The notes below the pieces were generated by a model. It saw nothing but the letters and a program-made list of their open reading frames with translations, did not search any database and was not told the DNA's origin. Both the position numbers and the translations under genes were made by a program. Below are positions 49,618 through 59,402 of a stretch of DNA of 64,000 bases, piece after piece; within the stretch, counting starts at the first letter, position 1; each line of letters starts with the position of its first letter. The stretch comes from Corynespora cassiicola. Its lineage: Eukaryota > Ascomycota > Dothideomycetes > Pleosporales > Corynesporascaceae. The stretch lies in contig JAEUWY010000002.1 in NCBI GenBank assembly GCA_022059125.1, forward strand, positions 2,604,001 to 2,668,000, read 5' to 3'.

Positions 49618-51084
49618 ATGAACCCTATAAAATCTAGACTTATTATTTCGGCTGGGTTTCTTGCCTCGCTGCAAGGAGCGGCCGCCTTTTCACTCATCGG
49701 ACCTTGGCCAAAACTGGAGCTTGACCACACTTCACAGCACGTATTGCCGACCACCACTGGAGATCGATGTGCAGTCATTGAACGCGATGTTGCTGTCTTG
49801 GGAGGCGGATCCTCGGGGACCTATACTTCTGTCCGTCTCCATGAGTCTGGCAAGTCTGTTGTTGTTATTGAGATGGAGGATCATCTCGGCGGACATGCAC
49901 AGACTTATTTTGATCCGGTCTCCGGTAAAACCGTAAATGCGGCGCTCAAGTCGTACTACAATACCTCTATTACCCGCAACTATTGGAAGACCCTTGGAAT
50001 TGAGCCAAAGAAGGACGCTCTGAGGCTTGGCCACAACCTCACCAGTTTTGATTACTCTGAACATCATCTGGTAGAGTGGGATGGACCGAATACCGCTGCT
50101 GTATTGAAGGCTTACCGAAAAGTTCTGGATATGTACCCTGAGTTGTTGGAAGGGTTTGACAAACTGCCCGACCCTGTTCCCAAGGACCTGTTACTCCCTT
50201 TTGGAGAATTTGCCGAAAATCATGGATTCCAGGAAGCGTTGTATTACTTGTCCGTATTTGGACAAGGAGGTGTCGATTACGTCAATGTCCCTGCTATATT
50301 TCCCATGAAATACCTTGGGACCCAGTTCATCGAGGCTGTTGCCATAGGCCTCATCGTTCCATTTTCGCGGGATAACCAAGAGATCTACCGAAATGCACAA
50401 AAGTACTTGGGAACAGATAATCTGCTGCTCAACAGTCGGGTGTCCTCTGGGAAGCGAAGTGATGACGGAGTGGAGCTTCACGTTATTTCAAAAGACAACA
50501 GTTGCACGAATGTAAGAGCTAAGAAGTTGGTTGTCGCCATTCCGCCAATCCTTTCTAACCTCGCTGTGCTTGATCTCGACTTGACAGAGACCGATCTCTT
50601 CGGTCGAGTTCGCGGATTCGGCTATTTTGGAGCCCTTATCCGTTATCCCGGATGGCCCAACGATTACACTTATGTCAACACTGGCAGCAGCTCAAGATAT
50701 CACCTCGGACAGCTTCCCAACCCACACACCGTTGTGCAATCCCCCATTGAGGGCCTCATAGATGTAAAATATGGATCTGGATACACAATGCTCAGCCCCT
50801 ATGCGGCGAAACAAGGGATGATTGACGGCTTCAACGATGTGCTCGCCAGCCTCCCCGGATGCTGGCGCCATATAACCGAGGAGGACATTGTTCATTTTGC
50901 TTCATATGGACCTTATGAGCAACATGTCCCCGTGGAGGATGTGGCGACTGGTTTCTACAGGAAGCTATGGGGCTTGCAGGGCAAGAGATCTACGTACTTC
51001 ACCGGAGCGGCTTGGCAAGCCCAGGATTCTTCAATGATCTGGAACTTCACCGAACACAGAGTGCTGCCTCTTTTGCTGGACTGA
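49618..51084 (+). CDS. Secreted FAD-dependent oxidoreductase (beta-cyclopiazonate dehydrogenase-like)
   Basis: Single exon, 488 residues. Residues 1-23 (basic start, then ISAGFLASLQGAAAF) look like a signal peptide. The dinucleotide-binding motif is VLGGGSSGTYTSVRLHESG (GGGSSG at 62-67), followed at 91-93 by the GGH block seen in amine-oxidase-like flavoproteins. A C-terminal FTGAAWQAQ segment fits the second FAD contact. The ATG at 49618 was chosen over an in-frame ATG at 49582 because it has a good context (GCCATGA) and starts the signal sequence directly. Known relatives include enzymes that make C-C or C=C bonds late in alkaloid pathways, but the annotation name does not imply that product here. 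N-X-S/T sites (for example NTS, NLT, NFT) fit passage through the secretory path. It probably oxidises the cluster metabolite. Confidence 0.85.
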   Translation: MNPIKSRLIISAGFLASLQGAAAFSLIGPWPKLELDHTSQHVLPTTTGDRCAVIERDVAVLGGGSSGTYTSVRLHESGKSVVVIEMEDHLGGHAQTYFDPVSGKTVNAALKSYYNTSITRNYWKTLGIEPKKDALRLGHNLTSFDYSEHHLVEWDGPNTAAVLKAYRKVLDMYPELLEGFDKLPDPVPKDLLLPFGEFAENHGFQEALYYLSVFGQGGVDYVNVPAIFPMKYLGTQFIEAVAIGLIVPFSRDNQEIYRNAQKYLGTDNLLLNSRVSSGKRSDDGVELHVISKDNSCTNVRAKKLVVAIPPILSNLAVLDLDLTETDLFGRVRGFGYFGALIRYPGWPNDYTYVNTGSSSRYHLGQLPNPHTVVQSPIEGLIDVKYGSGYTMLSPYAAKQGMIDGFNDVLASLPGCWRHITEEDIVHFASYGPYEQHVPVEDVATGFYRKLWGLQGKRSTYFTGAAWQAQDSSMIWNFTEHRVLPLLLD

Positions 51085-51260
51085 ATTCTTTGAACTGGGG
51101 GCGGAATTCTGTGTGTTTTGCGTTTGGCTACTGGCTAATGTGCAGGAGATGAAGTGTTAAAACCGTGTAGTGGCGCATATATCACTGTTCATAATGCGTC
51201 TTGATAGAAAGCTGCTTTTGAAAAATTCGTATAGTAAACTTGATATTAATAAAAGTTTTT

Positions 51261-52466
51261 TTAGAGGCGTTTGCTGCCGCCTGTTTTATCGTCCCAGATT
51301 TGAAGGAATAACTTCCATAGAATGGAAAAAAGGATGCCTTGCAGACCATTGGCAAGGATTCTCGTTTTTAGGCCACGCCCAAAAAGTCCCAACCGGCCCT
51401 CTCGACGAACAATACGCCTTGCTGCTTCCGTGTATGACACCTTGGTGTCGTTGACTTGGCGGTACGTCTTGACGACGCGTAAAGAGTTGGAAACTGTATC
51501 TGAGATGACGGAGGCACAGAATCCAATAAACGCCGACCGAAGGAGCCACAGCAAAATTTGGCTTCTGGGTGGTTCATTGATGGTCTCAGAAAGGAAATTG
51601 TAGGTGGCAAACCAGGGGTAGTGTCCGACAAAAGTTGCGGCTGCTGTAGCAAAAGCTCCCCACCATAGGCTGCCTATGCCATCAGTTTTGATGCGCTGCC
51701 GAAGTATTGAAGCACCAGATGGCCCCTGGGCTTGTAGTGTGGTCTTTAGGGTATCAATGGGAGTGAGTAACATCCTGAAGCAGGCAGCGCACAAGGATGC
51801 GAAGACAGTTTGAATAGGCGATGGCAACTGTCTGAGAAATCCGTTGGATTGAAGCAAAGCCAGGATGCCGGCGTTCGCTGCCGTGTCCCCGAAACGAGCG
51901 ATAGGACCTAATAAGATTAGCTGGAGCTGTCTTGCTTAATGCATGAAGTAGAGTACTACCGACCTTGGAACAAGGCTGCACCGAGGCCTGCATAGTACCG
52001 CCCATAGCCACCGTCTTGGTAAAGCGTTTTCGTTGCAACAGACAACGAAGTCCCGTGACGATACTGGTAGTTCATGATGGTTCTTATCGGCATTAGGAGT
52101 AATACTTGAAGGACCATTGCCGCTGCACCACTCAAGCCTCCACCCAGAGCTCGCTTCAAAGCTCCTTTAAGATCAAACTGACATGTTGTAAGCTTTGAAT
52201 ACGCATTCGAAGAGCCAAGAGCGTGTACATACATTGACATCGTCAGCATCTCTCCAAGCTTTCGCAAACAATACAATGGCCAGAATCGCGATCACAGCCC
52301 ATGTAATCCACCAAGCATAATGCCATGCTTTCGTAGGGGCGGTCTCTGGTTCCGATGAAATCTCCGGCAAGCGTGCGTTGCCTTCCTCATGCTCTGTTTG
52401 AGGTCGAAGTAGCGGCGTGCGCTCATCAGATGTCGAGCCCTGCTCCACGTCGCGGTGTGATTCCAT
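51261..52466 (-). CDS. Mitochondrial-carrier (SLC25) family protein with N-terminal membrane anchor
   Basis: Three exons, 52466-52233, 52177-51964 and 51907-51261, giving 364 residues. After an acidic, Ser/Thr-rich N-terminus comes a hydrophobic helix (about 49-69) followed by carrier repeats. The signature prolines are visible in MPIRTI (Pro108) and TPIDTLK (199-204); a third repeat reads DTVSNSLRVVK. The acidic residues of the first signature are not conserved, so it is a divergent member. ERTPLL at 15-20 fits a dileucine sorting signal for vacuole or endosome, so mitochondrial location is not assured. Intron 2 has the unusual donor GTCGGT; the other intron uses GTATGT. It may be a housekeeping gene trapped among cluster genes or a metabolite carrier. 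Substrate unknown. Confidence 0.82.
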
Positions 52467-52858
52467 GATGTGCTGGATGGTATCGGTGAGTGTCGGGGTG
52501 GACGTCGCCGACACGATTTGGTGTTATAGCAAGTGCGAAAATTGGCGATGACCAATCAAGCGATGACGTGATCTCCGGGCGGCAACGCGTAACGAGGCGA
52601 TTATCCGTTTACGAATCTTGATAAGAGCACGGCGAAACTACCAATGCATGTGCTTTAGTGAGAGATCAGTTCTTGGAGGACGGCATGCGGGTGTTATGCA
52701 CATCTTTACTAGTTGAGAGAGGTTGAATGCAGCTTGACAGCGAGATGTCATGATAGAGTACGCAAAGAATTGACATACGGTAGAAACAGACACGGCGTTG
52801 TACTACGAGCTGTATGCTCATATAGTAAATTATATACAGTCGTTGAAGAGTAGTCGCC
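52467..52858. other. Intergenic region, upstream of SLC25 gene and downstream of BVMO 1
   Basis: 392 bp. It contains the promoter of the SLC25 gene. The near-CRE octamer TGACGTGA occurs at about 52565-52572. No other gene or structure was seen. Confidence 0.4.
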
Positions 52859-54563
52859 TCAATTCTTTACCAATGTAAAAGCGGCATAATTCTGGGATTT
52901 GATGTCTTCGCATCTTCGCCGATAACCGGATGCGGGGCCGTTGTACCTAGCGATGCTTCGCTTTTGCTTTCCGGCCACATTCTTGTTTACACCCGTCATC
53001 CAGCTGTCGACTTCATTTGCCAGCAGACCTATTGCACATTGATGCACATGGTCTGTCCACCATTTGACCCCTTCTTCCGTCGCTTCTACTCTCGCAATCC
53101 CGTTGTTCGCGCAGTATTGGATAAGGTCGGCAACCCACCCCACCGCATACTCTATTGACCGAGGAATGTTTCCAAACATCTGGTGAGGGCCCATGATCAT
53201 GAACATGTTCGGAAATGAGCGTACCGTGAGACCGAGGAATGTTTGTAGTCCCTTTGCCCATTCATCTTTTAGTGTGTGGCCACCAATACCCCGAAAGTCG
53301 ACGGCACTGAAAGAACCAGTTACAGCGTCGAATCCAGTTGCATAAATGATGACATCGAATTCAAAGTCTTCATCCTGAGTCTTGATGCCTTGCTCGTGGA
53401 TCCTCTCGATCGGGTTTTCGTTGATATCGACAAGCCTCACGTTTGGCTGGTTGAAAGCTTCATAGTACCCTCCCTCTAGTGGAACTCGACGGGTGCCGAA
53501 GCCATGACTTTTTGGGATGAGCTTCTCAGCGACTTCAGGATCATGGACCCGTTGGCGGATCTTGTTTGCGACGAACTTCGAGAAGAGTTCATTCGCTTGG
53601 CGATCTGTCCCAATGTCCCGGAAATTAGACAGCCATTTGGAAAACCCAGCCTGGGAATACAAGTGTTCCCAATGTTTGAGACGTTCTTGCTCATTAACGT
53701 CAAATACTGAGCGTGAGTCTGATTTGTGGATAAAGCAAGCATATGAGTCGAGGCAGTCCTGGAAGATTTGTGGATATTTCCTCCTAATCTCAGCCATCTC
53801 TTCTTTGGATATACTCGTGTTTCTCAATGGAGCTGTCCAATTTGGCGTTCTCTGAAATACAGTGAGCGAACCAACTGTCCGCTTGATTTCCTGGATGATC
53901 TGAATGGCTGTCGCCCCGGTGCCAATGATAGCCACTCGATTCCCTTTAAGCGCACTCGCATCATCTGGCCAGCGGGATGTATGAAAGGCAGCGCCCTTGA
54001 AGTCATTCACACCGGGGATATTTGGCAGCGTGGGCTGATTCAGAATTCCCATGGCGGTTATTAAAAATCGGCTGGTGTATGTTTTGCCCATTTCGTCGGT
54101 GACAAGCCATGAGTTGGAGTTTTCTTGCCAGTGCGCAGAAGAGACGCGTGTGTTGAATTGCATGTCTTGATGCAGGCCGAATTTCTTTGCAAAGTATTGA
54201 CAATAGGCTAGAGTCTCCTTCTGTGCAGCGAAATGCTCGGACCAATCCCATTCGTCCAGTAGCGACTGATCAAAAGAGAATATATACGAGTAAGACTCGG
54301 AGTCGAATCTTGCCCCTGGATATCTATTCCTGCGAAGGTAAGCTCGTTGCTTGGTGTGGGATGTGTCAAAGCTCGGTATTGACATACCAAAACCAAGTTC
54401 CACCTTCACCAGACCCGGCCTCAAGAACCCGTGCTTTCAATCCAATCTGTTTCATCCGATGCAACGAGTACATGCCGCTTTGGCCGGCGCCTATAATGAG
54501 CACATCGAAATCTTGGGAGGGGTCCAGCTTTGCTGAACCAGCACCATTGGTTTGACCATTCAT
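52859..54563 (-). CDS. Baeyer-Villiger monooxygenase 1 (FAD, NADPH)
   Basis: Two exons, 54563-54388 and 54329-52859, with a 58-nt intron (GTATGT...GCAG), give 548 residues, normal for a class B flavin monooxygenase. FAD-binding GAGQSG is at 25-30 and the GGTWFWNRYPGARFD block at about 54-68. The BVMO fingerprint FKGAAFHTSRWP is at 169-180, the NADPH-binding GTGATA at 195-200, and a late ATGFDAV near 365. All parts are present in the right order with no breaks. The enzyme would insert oxygen next to a ketone, giving an ester or lactone. Its promoter holds CCG-N7-CGG site 2. It pairs functionally with the hydrolases on either side (S15 and MBL). Closest known subfamily is cyclohexanone/phenylacetone-type BVMO; substrate unknown. 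Confidence 0.92.
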
Positions 54564-55081
54564 TGCTGAGAGTAGTCTTGTTTCCTCTGGCTGGTAACCT
54601 CCAGGCACTTTGATTTTGCAAAAATAATATCTGTCACATACATATCAGCTATGATTTCAATCTGCTTAAGGAGTGCATCAAGCTCGGCGTGAAGCCCGGA
54701 CCCTTCGGTAAACTGCATCCTGTTTTCCGCCTTCCCCGCGTTGGCCGGTAGATTCGACCCCGCTCCCGGACTTTTACGGCAACATTGTGGATGTCGACTT
54801 GTACGATTACGGAAAGCCGCCTTGGCATTACAGCGAACAAAATGCCCGGGCAACGTATTGTGCGCCATCTCGGGATATGACTAGCAAATAATTCATGCCC
54901 AGGACCGAGATATTCGGTCCTTTGCGCGGGCTTCTAAGTCCCTCTAGGGTCTTTGTGATGTGTTGTGCATTTATTCGATAACATCAGCTCATTAGGCGTG
55001 GCTTTGCGCACCCTGCAGTGTATATGATCTCGGAAATTTTTGACATGTGTGACTATATCAGGTGCAACCAAAGATAATGCT
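54564..55081. other. Intergenic region, promoter of BVMO 1 and 3' end of MBL gene
   Basis: 518 bp containing the 21-bp palindrome centred at 54911. No further gene was seen; open stretches on the minus strand upstream of 54563 lack an ATG that extends the BVMO usefully. Confidence 0.5.
54901..54921. promoter_or_regulatory. CCG-N7-CGG palindrome, candidate Zn2Cys6 site 2
   Basis: AGGACCGA, GATAT, TCGGTCCT: a perfect 8-bp inverted repeat with a 5-bp centre. The core CCGAGATATTCGG (54905-54917) matches site 1 (48931-48943) at 12 of 13 bases, and the left flank GGA is also shared. It lies about 340 bp upstream of the BVMO 1 start codon. Confidence 0.6.
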
Positions 55082-56167
55082 TTATAAAACATCCTTTTCT
55101 TTCCAGTAGAATTCGAGATCCCTAAGGAAGGCCCACTTTAAAGACCTACCCCATCCTCTTTCTTTCCAATCGTTCAGTGTCTTTGGATAATGCTCCACTC
55201 CATCTCTCACAGTAGAGTCATGGGCGATAATGACGAAGATATTTTCATCGCCATCTAATTCTTGTAACCAGGTTGCCGTCTTTTTTGCAAGGGGAATGTC
55301 ATGGCCAAATGTCATGTCGTAAAGTGAATCTGAAGCAGCTCGCTTACGTGACTCTTGGAGCTCGACGAAGGTACTACCAGGACAGAAGGAATTACCCCTT
55401 TGCGACATAGGGCAAAAAGGATGTGGTGTGATCGAATCTGGTATTAGTGTATGTTTTGAAGGCCTGAATATGCCGGCATAGTGGCATATATCACCTCCGA
55501 GAAGAACAAACGTGCTCTCATTCTGGCAGGTGCTCCTTGCCAAACCGCACAGGTGCCCGATAGCATGTCCCGGGCTATCTAGCAAATAGAAGCTACCGTC
55601 GCCAAAATAGTCATGGGCAGGAAATTGGCCGATTTTCAGTCCCGTATCGAATTTTATTTCGCGTATATTACGATTGGCATAGTCGCTCTCTTTTATCGGA
55701 GAATTTGGGTTCGCTGGGTATCCAGGTAACATGGCTTGTTTGAAACCCTCACCAACGATGAGATCAGTGGAAGGAGGGAAAGTGGACGGGTCGCCAATGT
55801 GATCCCAGTGCCAGTGGCTCCAAATAACCGCCTCTACGCACTTAGGATCGACCCCTTCTTCGCGCAATATCTCGATCACGTTCTTGGATACCTGGATGTC
55901 GTATCCAGTTGTTGGAATATAATCCGCAATCTTTTTCGAATAGTTGAGATAGTCTTTTCTAATTCCAAGGTCGAATACCAACGAGCGGCCTGAGGGATGT
56001 TCGATGAAGAAAGAGAAAGACGGCGAAGTTTTGAATGTCTCGAGCCCAGGAATAGGCGGCTCCATGAAGCGATGGATTTGAGCGGGACCAAAGTTGACTG
56101 GATTGATGAGACTAACTCTCACGGGAGTTTTCCCCTTGGGAAACTTGATTGATGTGTTTGTCGCCAT
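55082..56167 (-). CDS. Metallo-beta-lactamase-fold hydrolase
   Basis: Single exon, 361 residues. The zinc-binding motif is complete: HWHWDH at 118-123 (SHWHWDHIGD), His201 in SPGHAIGH, Asp226 in GGDICH and a late His316 in IIAHD. This is the layout of lactonase- and glyoxalase-II-like members of the fold. No signal peptide, so probably cytosolic. The start ATG at 56167 has a good context and a basic N-terminus free of membrane segments. Next to two BVMOs, a lactone- or thioester-hydrolysing role is reasonable, but the family also includes decarboxylases, thioesterases and detoxifying enzymes. It is divergently transcribed from the MFS gene across 1.1 kb. A weak relative of the palindromic sites, ACGGAAGATATTTCG, sits at 56178-56192. 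Confidence 0.9.
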   Translation of the reverse strand: MATNTSIKFPKGKTPVRVSLINPVNFGPAQIHRFMEPPIPGLETFKTSPSFSFFIEHPSGRSLVFDLGIRKDYLNYSKKIADYIPTTGYDIQVSKNVIEILREEGVDPKCVEAVIWSHWHWDHIGDPSTFPPSTDLIVGEGFKQAMLPGYPANPNSPIKESDYANRNIREIKFDTGLKIGQFPAHDYFGDGSFYLLDSPGHAIGHLCGLARSTCQNESTFVLLGGDICHYAGIFRPSKHTLIPDSITPHPFCPMSQRGNSFCPGSTFVELQESRKRAASDSLYDMTFGHDIPLAKKTATWLQELDGDENIFVIIAHDSTVRDGVEHYPKTLNDWKERGWGRSLKWAFLRDLEFYWKEKDVL

Positions 56168-57283
56168 GGCATGCTATACGGAAGATATTTCGAATCATCG
56201 AAAGGTATAGACATTCCTTTACAGTTGGGATTCTATGGACAAATGTGAATTTGTAATGTGATTAACCCAATCGGTATCTTTATGAGCCGGTGAGGAGTCA
56301 TGCATAAGTCTGGTACGGGAATAGGACAGCCGAGGTATCTTACAGCAATTTCAGTCTAGTCAGCCCCGCGGTCTGCTCGGCTAGAAATCCGTGTTGTCCC
56401 AACAGACTTGTTGCATACTAGTGCCTGACCAACTTAGATTTGCTAAGTTAATAATATTCTTTTGTATTTTTCGGTAGAAATCTTTAAAAATAGTAACTAC
56501 CGAGAATTCCTTCATATCTATTATACGGACAAGGATGCTAACACTACTTTTCTACGAAAGGTACTGAGTGGTAAAACGGAGTTTGATAAAATCTGCGGGG
56601 ATTATGGTATCTAGGTGTATCGTTTATCAAGTCACGTAGCTCACAACATAATCATCTCAAAGTCTTTGCTCCACATAGTGATCTCTTATTCTCTAGCCTG
56701 CCTTCGGTTAACCCAAAACGTGTTTGCCTAGCGTGACAAAGATCCCGAAGTTGGGCCACACCATCAGACCGCATCTTGAAATCCAGCCAATAAGCAATTT
56801 TACACCGCACCGAGAGACATCTGCATATACCTTTGACCTGTTCTTCTAAATCGAAGCAGAATTGCTTTAGTGAAATCTGGGGTCTCCATAACCCCACATA
56901 CCGGTAATCCTTCCCCAACTCCGCTCAGGGCCTGGGCTGCCAAGGAGGCTAGAGTCGTAATAGACCGGCACACTGGCCTTGGTTACCGTTCATAAAATAT
57001 CCTAGCTGATAGCTAATCACCCTTTTATTGCATAGATCTAACCATTCTATGCCTTAAATTGGCAGCAAATCTCCCGAGTCTTTATCCTGTTTCTCCCTAT
57101 CCTTGTAAATCCTCCTTCCACCGAAGCATTTCGTGGAAGTCGAGCATCTCTCGGATCTTCATTCGAAAACAACGAGAGAAAGCATATCAATCCGCTCTGC
57201 TTGGATCCCAGTAATCGGCTCTTCCAGAATATATCTTCTCAACATCATCTTATCCTCTCCTTTCTTTTCCTTGACAATTTGAG
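56168..57283. promoter_or_regulatory. Divergent intergenic region, MBL hydrolase / MFS transporter
   Basis: 1116 bp with no convincing gene; the open frame at 56652-56918 (minus) has no family features and was rejected. A 7-bp inverted repeat TCGGTAG / CTACCGA lies at 56471-56477 and 56497-56503. Pyrimidine-rich sequence precedes the MFS start, as is common in fungal promoters. Confidence 0.45.
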
Positions 57284-58918
57284 ATGGCCGACACTGAATC
57301 TAAGCTCAGAAATGAGGAGACAAAAACTTACATTGAAGACACGAAAGAGTCTACCCAAGTAGACACAGTTCATCAGGATGAGGCTATGAAGGTTCTCGCA
57401 GGCTATGTCGGCGAAGAGACATGGTCCGAGCAGGAGGAAGCCCGACTGAGGCGCAGGATCGACATCCGTCTGATGACAATCCTGTGCGTCACATATGGCT
57501 TGCAGTACTATGACAAAGCTATGCTTTCCCAGGCAGTAAGTTTATCATTCAATTAAAATCACCGCAATGATACTGACAGTCGCTGGCATGCTCTCTTCGG
57601 GTTGCGAACTGATTTACACCTAATGATCGGTAATCGATACTCCTTTTCGGCGGCAATATTTTATGTCGGGTTTATTGTTGGCGCTTATCCTGCTATGATG
57701 CTTGCACAAAGGTTTCCCATTGAGCGCGTTGCCTCATCTATTGTCACAACATGGGGAATCTGTTTGATACTCACAGTGGTTTGTCACAACTACCAGGCGC
57801 TCTACGCACAGCGCTTTTTCCTCGGACTCCTAGAGAGTGGCATTAGCCCCATGTTCATGATGATAGTGGGCAGCTTTTATAAGAAGAACGAGCAGGCATT
57901 CAGGATGGGGTGAGTGATCTTCAGCCGTTCGCCCGCCACTTGTGACTAAAACCTAGCCAGAATTTGGTATTCTTGCACCGGATACGTTTCGATATTCTCG
58001 CCGTTGGTGAACTACGCTCTTGGGCAGATTAAAGGGCCTCTTTCACCATGGAAATACATGTACCTGTTTGCCGGAGCCATCACCATCCTGTGGGGTATAG
58101 CACTCTTGTGGGCGCTCCCCCCCGACCCAGTTCGCGCGAAAGGCTTCAGCGAGCGTGAACGCTACATCATGGTAGCTCGTCTACGAACCAACAACTCAGG
58201 CGTGCGCAATACCCACATAAAAAAAGAACAGATATGGGAGCTTCTGGTAGACGAGAAATTCTGGCTCATGTTCTCCATAGCGTTTTTATCTATGATCGCC
58301 AATGGGCCCATTTCAACCTTTACGCCCATCATCATCAACTCCTTTGGATTCAGTACCCTCAACTCACTCTTGCTTGTCATGCCAGCCGGTGCCTACGCCG
58401 GAACGCTGCAGCTCATAGTTCCGTGGTTGTGCTATAAGTATAGCAACCTTCGGTCCTTGCTGATATTTGCATGCCAGGCTGGGACAACCCTCGCCGCTTT
58501 GCTTCTATGGCTCCTGCCTATGAAGGAGACTGGGGCACTCTTGTTTGCTTGCTATATCCTACCATCCGTCGGGGGTGGGTATGCGGTACTTATGGGTCTT
58601 CAGCTTGCTAACACTGCTGGATACACAAAGCGCTCAGTCGCATCCTCGGGTATCTACATTGGATATTGTCTAGGAAATATTGTCGGGCCGTTGGTTTTCA
58701 AACCAGAAGACGCACCGCGCTATGTACCTGGGTTTATAACAGTTACTGTCACCGCTATCGTAGCCGGTCTTCTGGCCATAGTGTACAGAGTGGGTTGCTC
58801 AATGGAGAATAAACGAAGGGATCGTGCAGGTGTCCTTGAAGGCTTCGAGCATGCTTACGAGGATGATCTCACTGACAAGAAGGTAAGAAGCGAAGACATT
58901 CCCCAAGCCTTTGTTTAG
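57284..58918 (+). CDS. MFS transporter, anion:cation symporter (DAL5/TNA1) type, with damaged splice acceptor
   Basis: Exons 57284-57535, 57590-57909 and 57961-58918 give 509 residues and about 12 membrane helices. The block YYDKAMLSQA, then ALFGLRTDL, then RYSFSAAIFYVGFIVGAYP, is typical of fungal ACS-family carriers of small organic anions (allantoate, nicotinate). Intron 2 (57910-57960) is regular, GTGAGT...CCAG. Intron 1 has a good donor (GTAAGT, 57536) and branch site TACTGAC, but the base triplet at the frame-correct acceptor is CAT (57587-57589) instead of CAG. The only nearby AG (57577-57578) puts exon 2 out of frame into a stop. Either the gene is newly broken, a rare GT-AT intron is used, or there is a base error. 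It probably imports the substrate of the cluster enzymes at the plasma membrane. Confidence 0.8.
57587..57589 (+). other. Mutated 3' splice site of MFS intron 1
   Basis: CAT where CAG would restore a perfect phase-0 junction (...CAG GCA | GCT CTC TTC GGG...). The branch site TACTGAC is about 11 nt upstream, the right distance for an acceptor here. Confidence 0.7.
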
Positions 58919-59402
58919 ATTACTAACCAGCCGTAGAATCCTCAATTCAGATACATCTTGTGAGATTTTTTGAATTATTCAGAGTTGGGCAGCCACTTAG
59001 TGATGGAAATTTGTCAGATATTGCCGAGGGCTAGTCTTATAGTTTGAGAAGATTGAAAAATGAATTCTATTGTCTTACTTTAAAGAATTGCGATGTACAA
59101 GGTACGATAATTCTTCCCCGTAGAGCCGGAAGAGAATATGAAATGGTATCTTCAAATCGCACCGACATTTCGTCAACCTTGGGAGAGACTGACCACGTGG
59201 TGGTGGCACTAAAACCGGACCTCGGGGCTTCCCCGCATGCGTCGGCCGCTTGTTTGTTTCCCGGCATCCAGCCTCACTCCTCCTCATCCTTGCCCCAGAA
59301 TTCGATCGAGACAAACAGAAGAGAGGCCAGCTCTTATCCGCTTTTTTATCTGCAGTGGCCCGAGGACAAGCCTGCAAGGTGACGGGCTCGCGCAACGCGG
59401 AC
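58919..59402. other. Intergenic region, MFS 3' end / regulator promoter
   Basis: 484 bp. An in-frame ATG at 59250 could extend the regulator by 51 residues, but that extension shows no fungal regulator features, so it is treated as promoter or leader. No other signal was seen. Confidence 0.4.

Noticed and set aside
49618..51084. Member of a cyclopiazonic acid cluster
   Set aside because: The FAD oxidoreductase family is broad; no hybrid PKS-NRPS or prenyltransferase is in the window, so the product name is not transferred.
56652..56918. Minus-strand 88-codon open frame between the MBL and MFS genes
   Set aside because: No recognisable domain, no splice pattern, and it overlaps a divergent promoter region.
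59250..59402. Upstream in-frame start of the Zn2Cys6 protein
   Set aside because: The 51 added residues precede the usual short N-terminus of such regulators and contain nothing family-like; the ATG at 59403 is preferred, though not proven.
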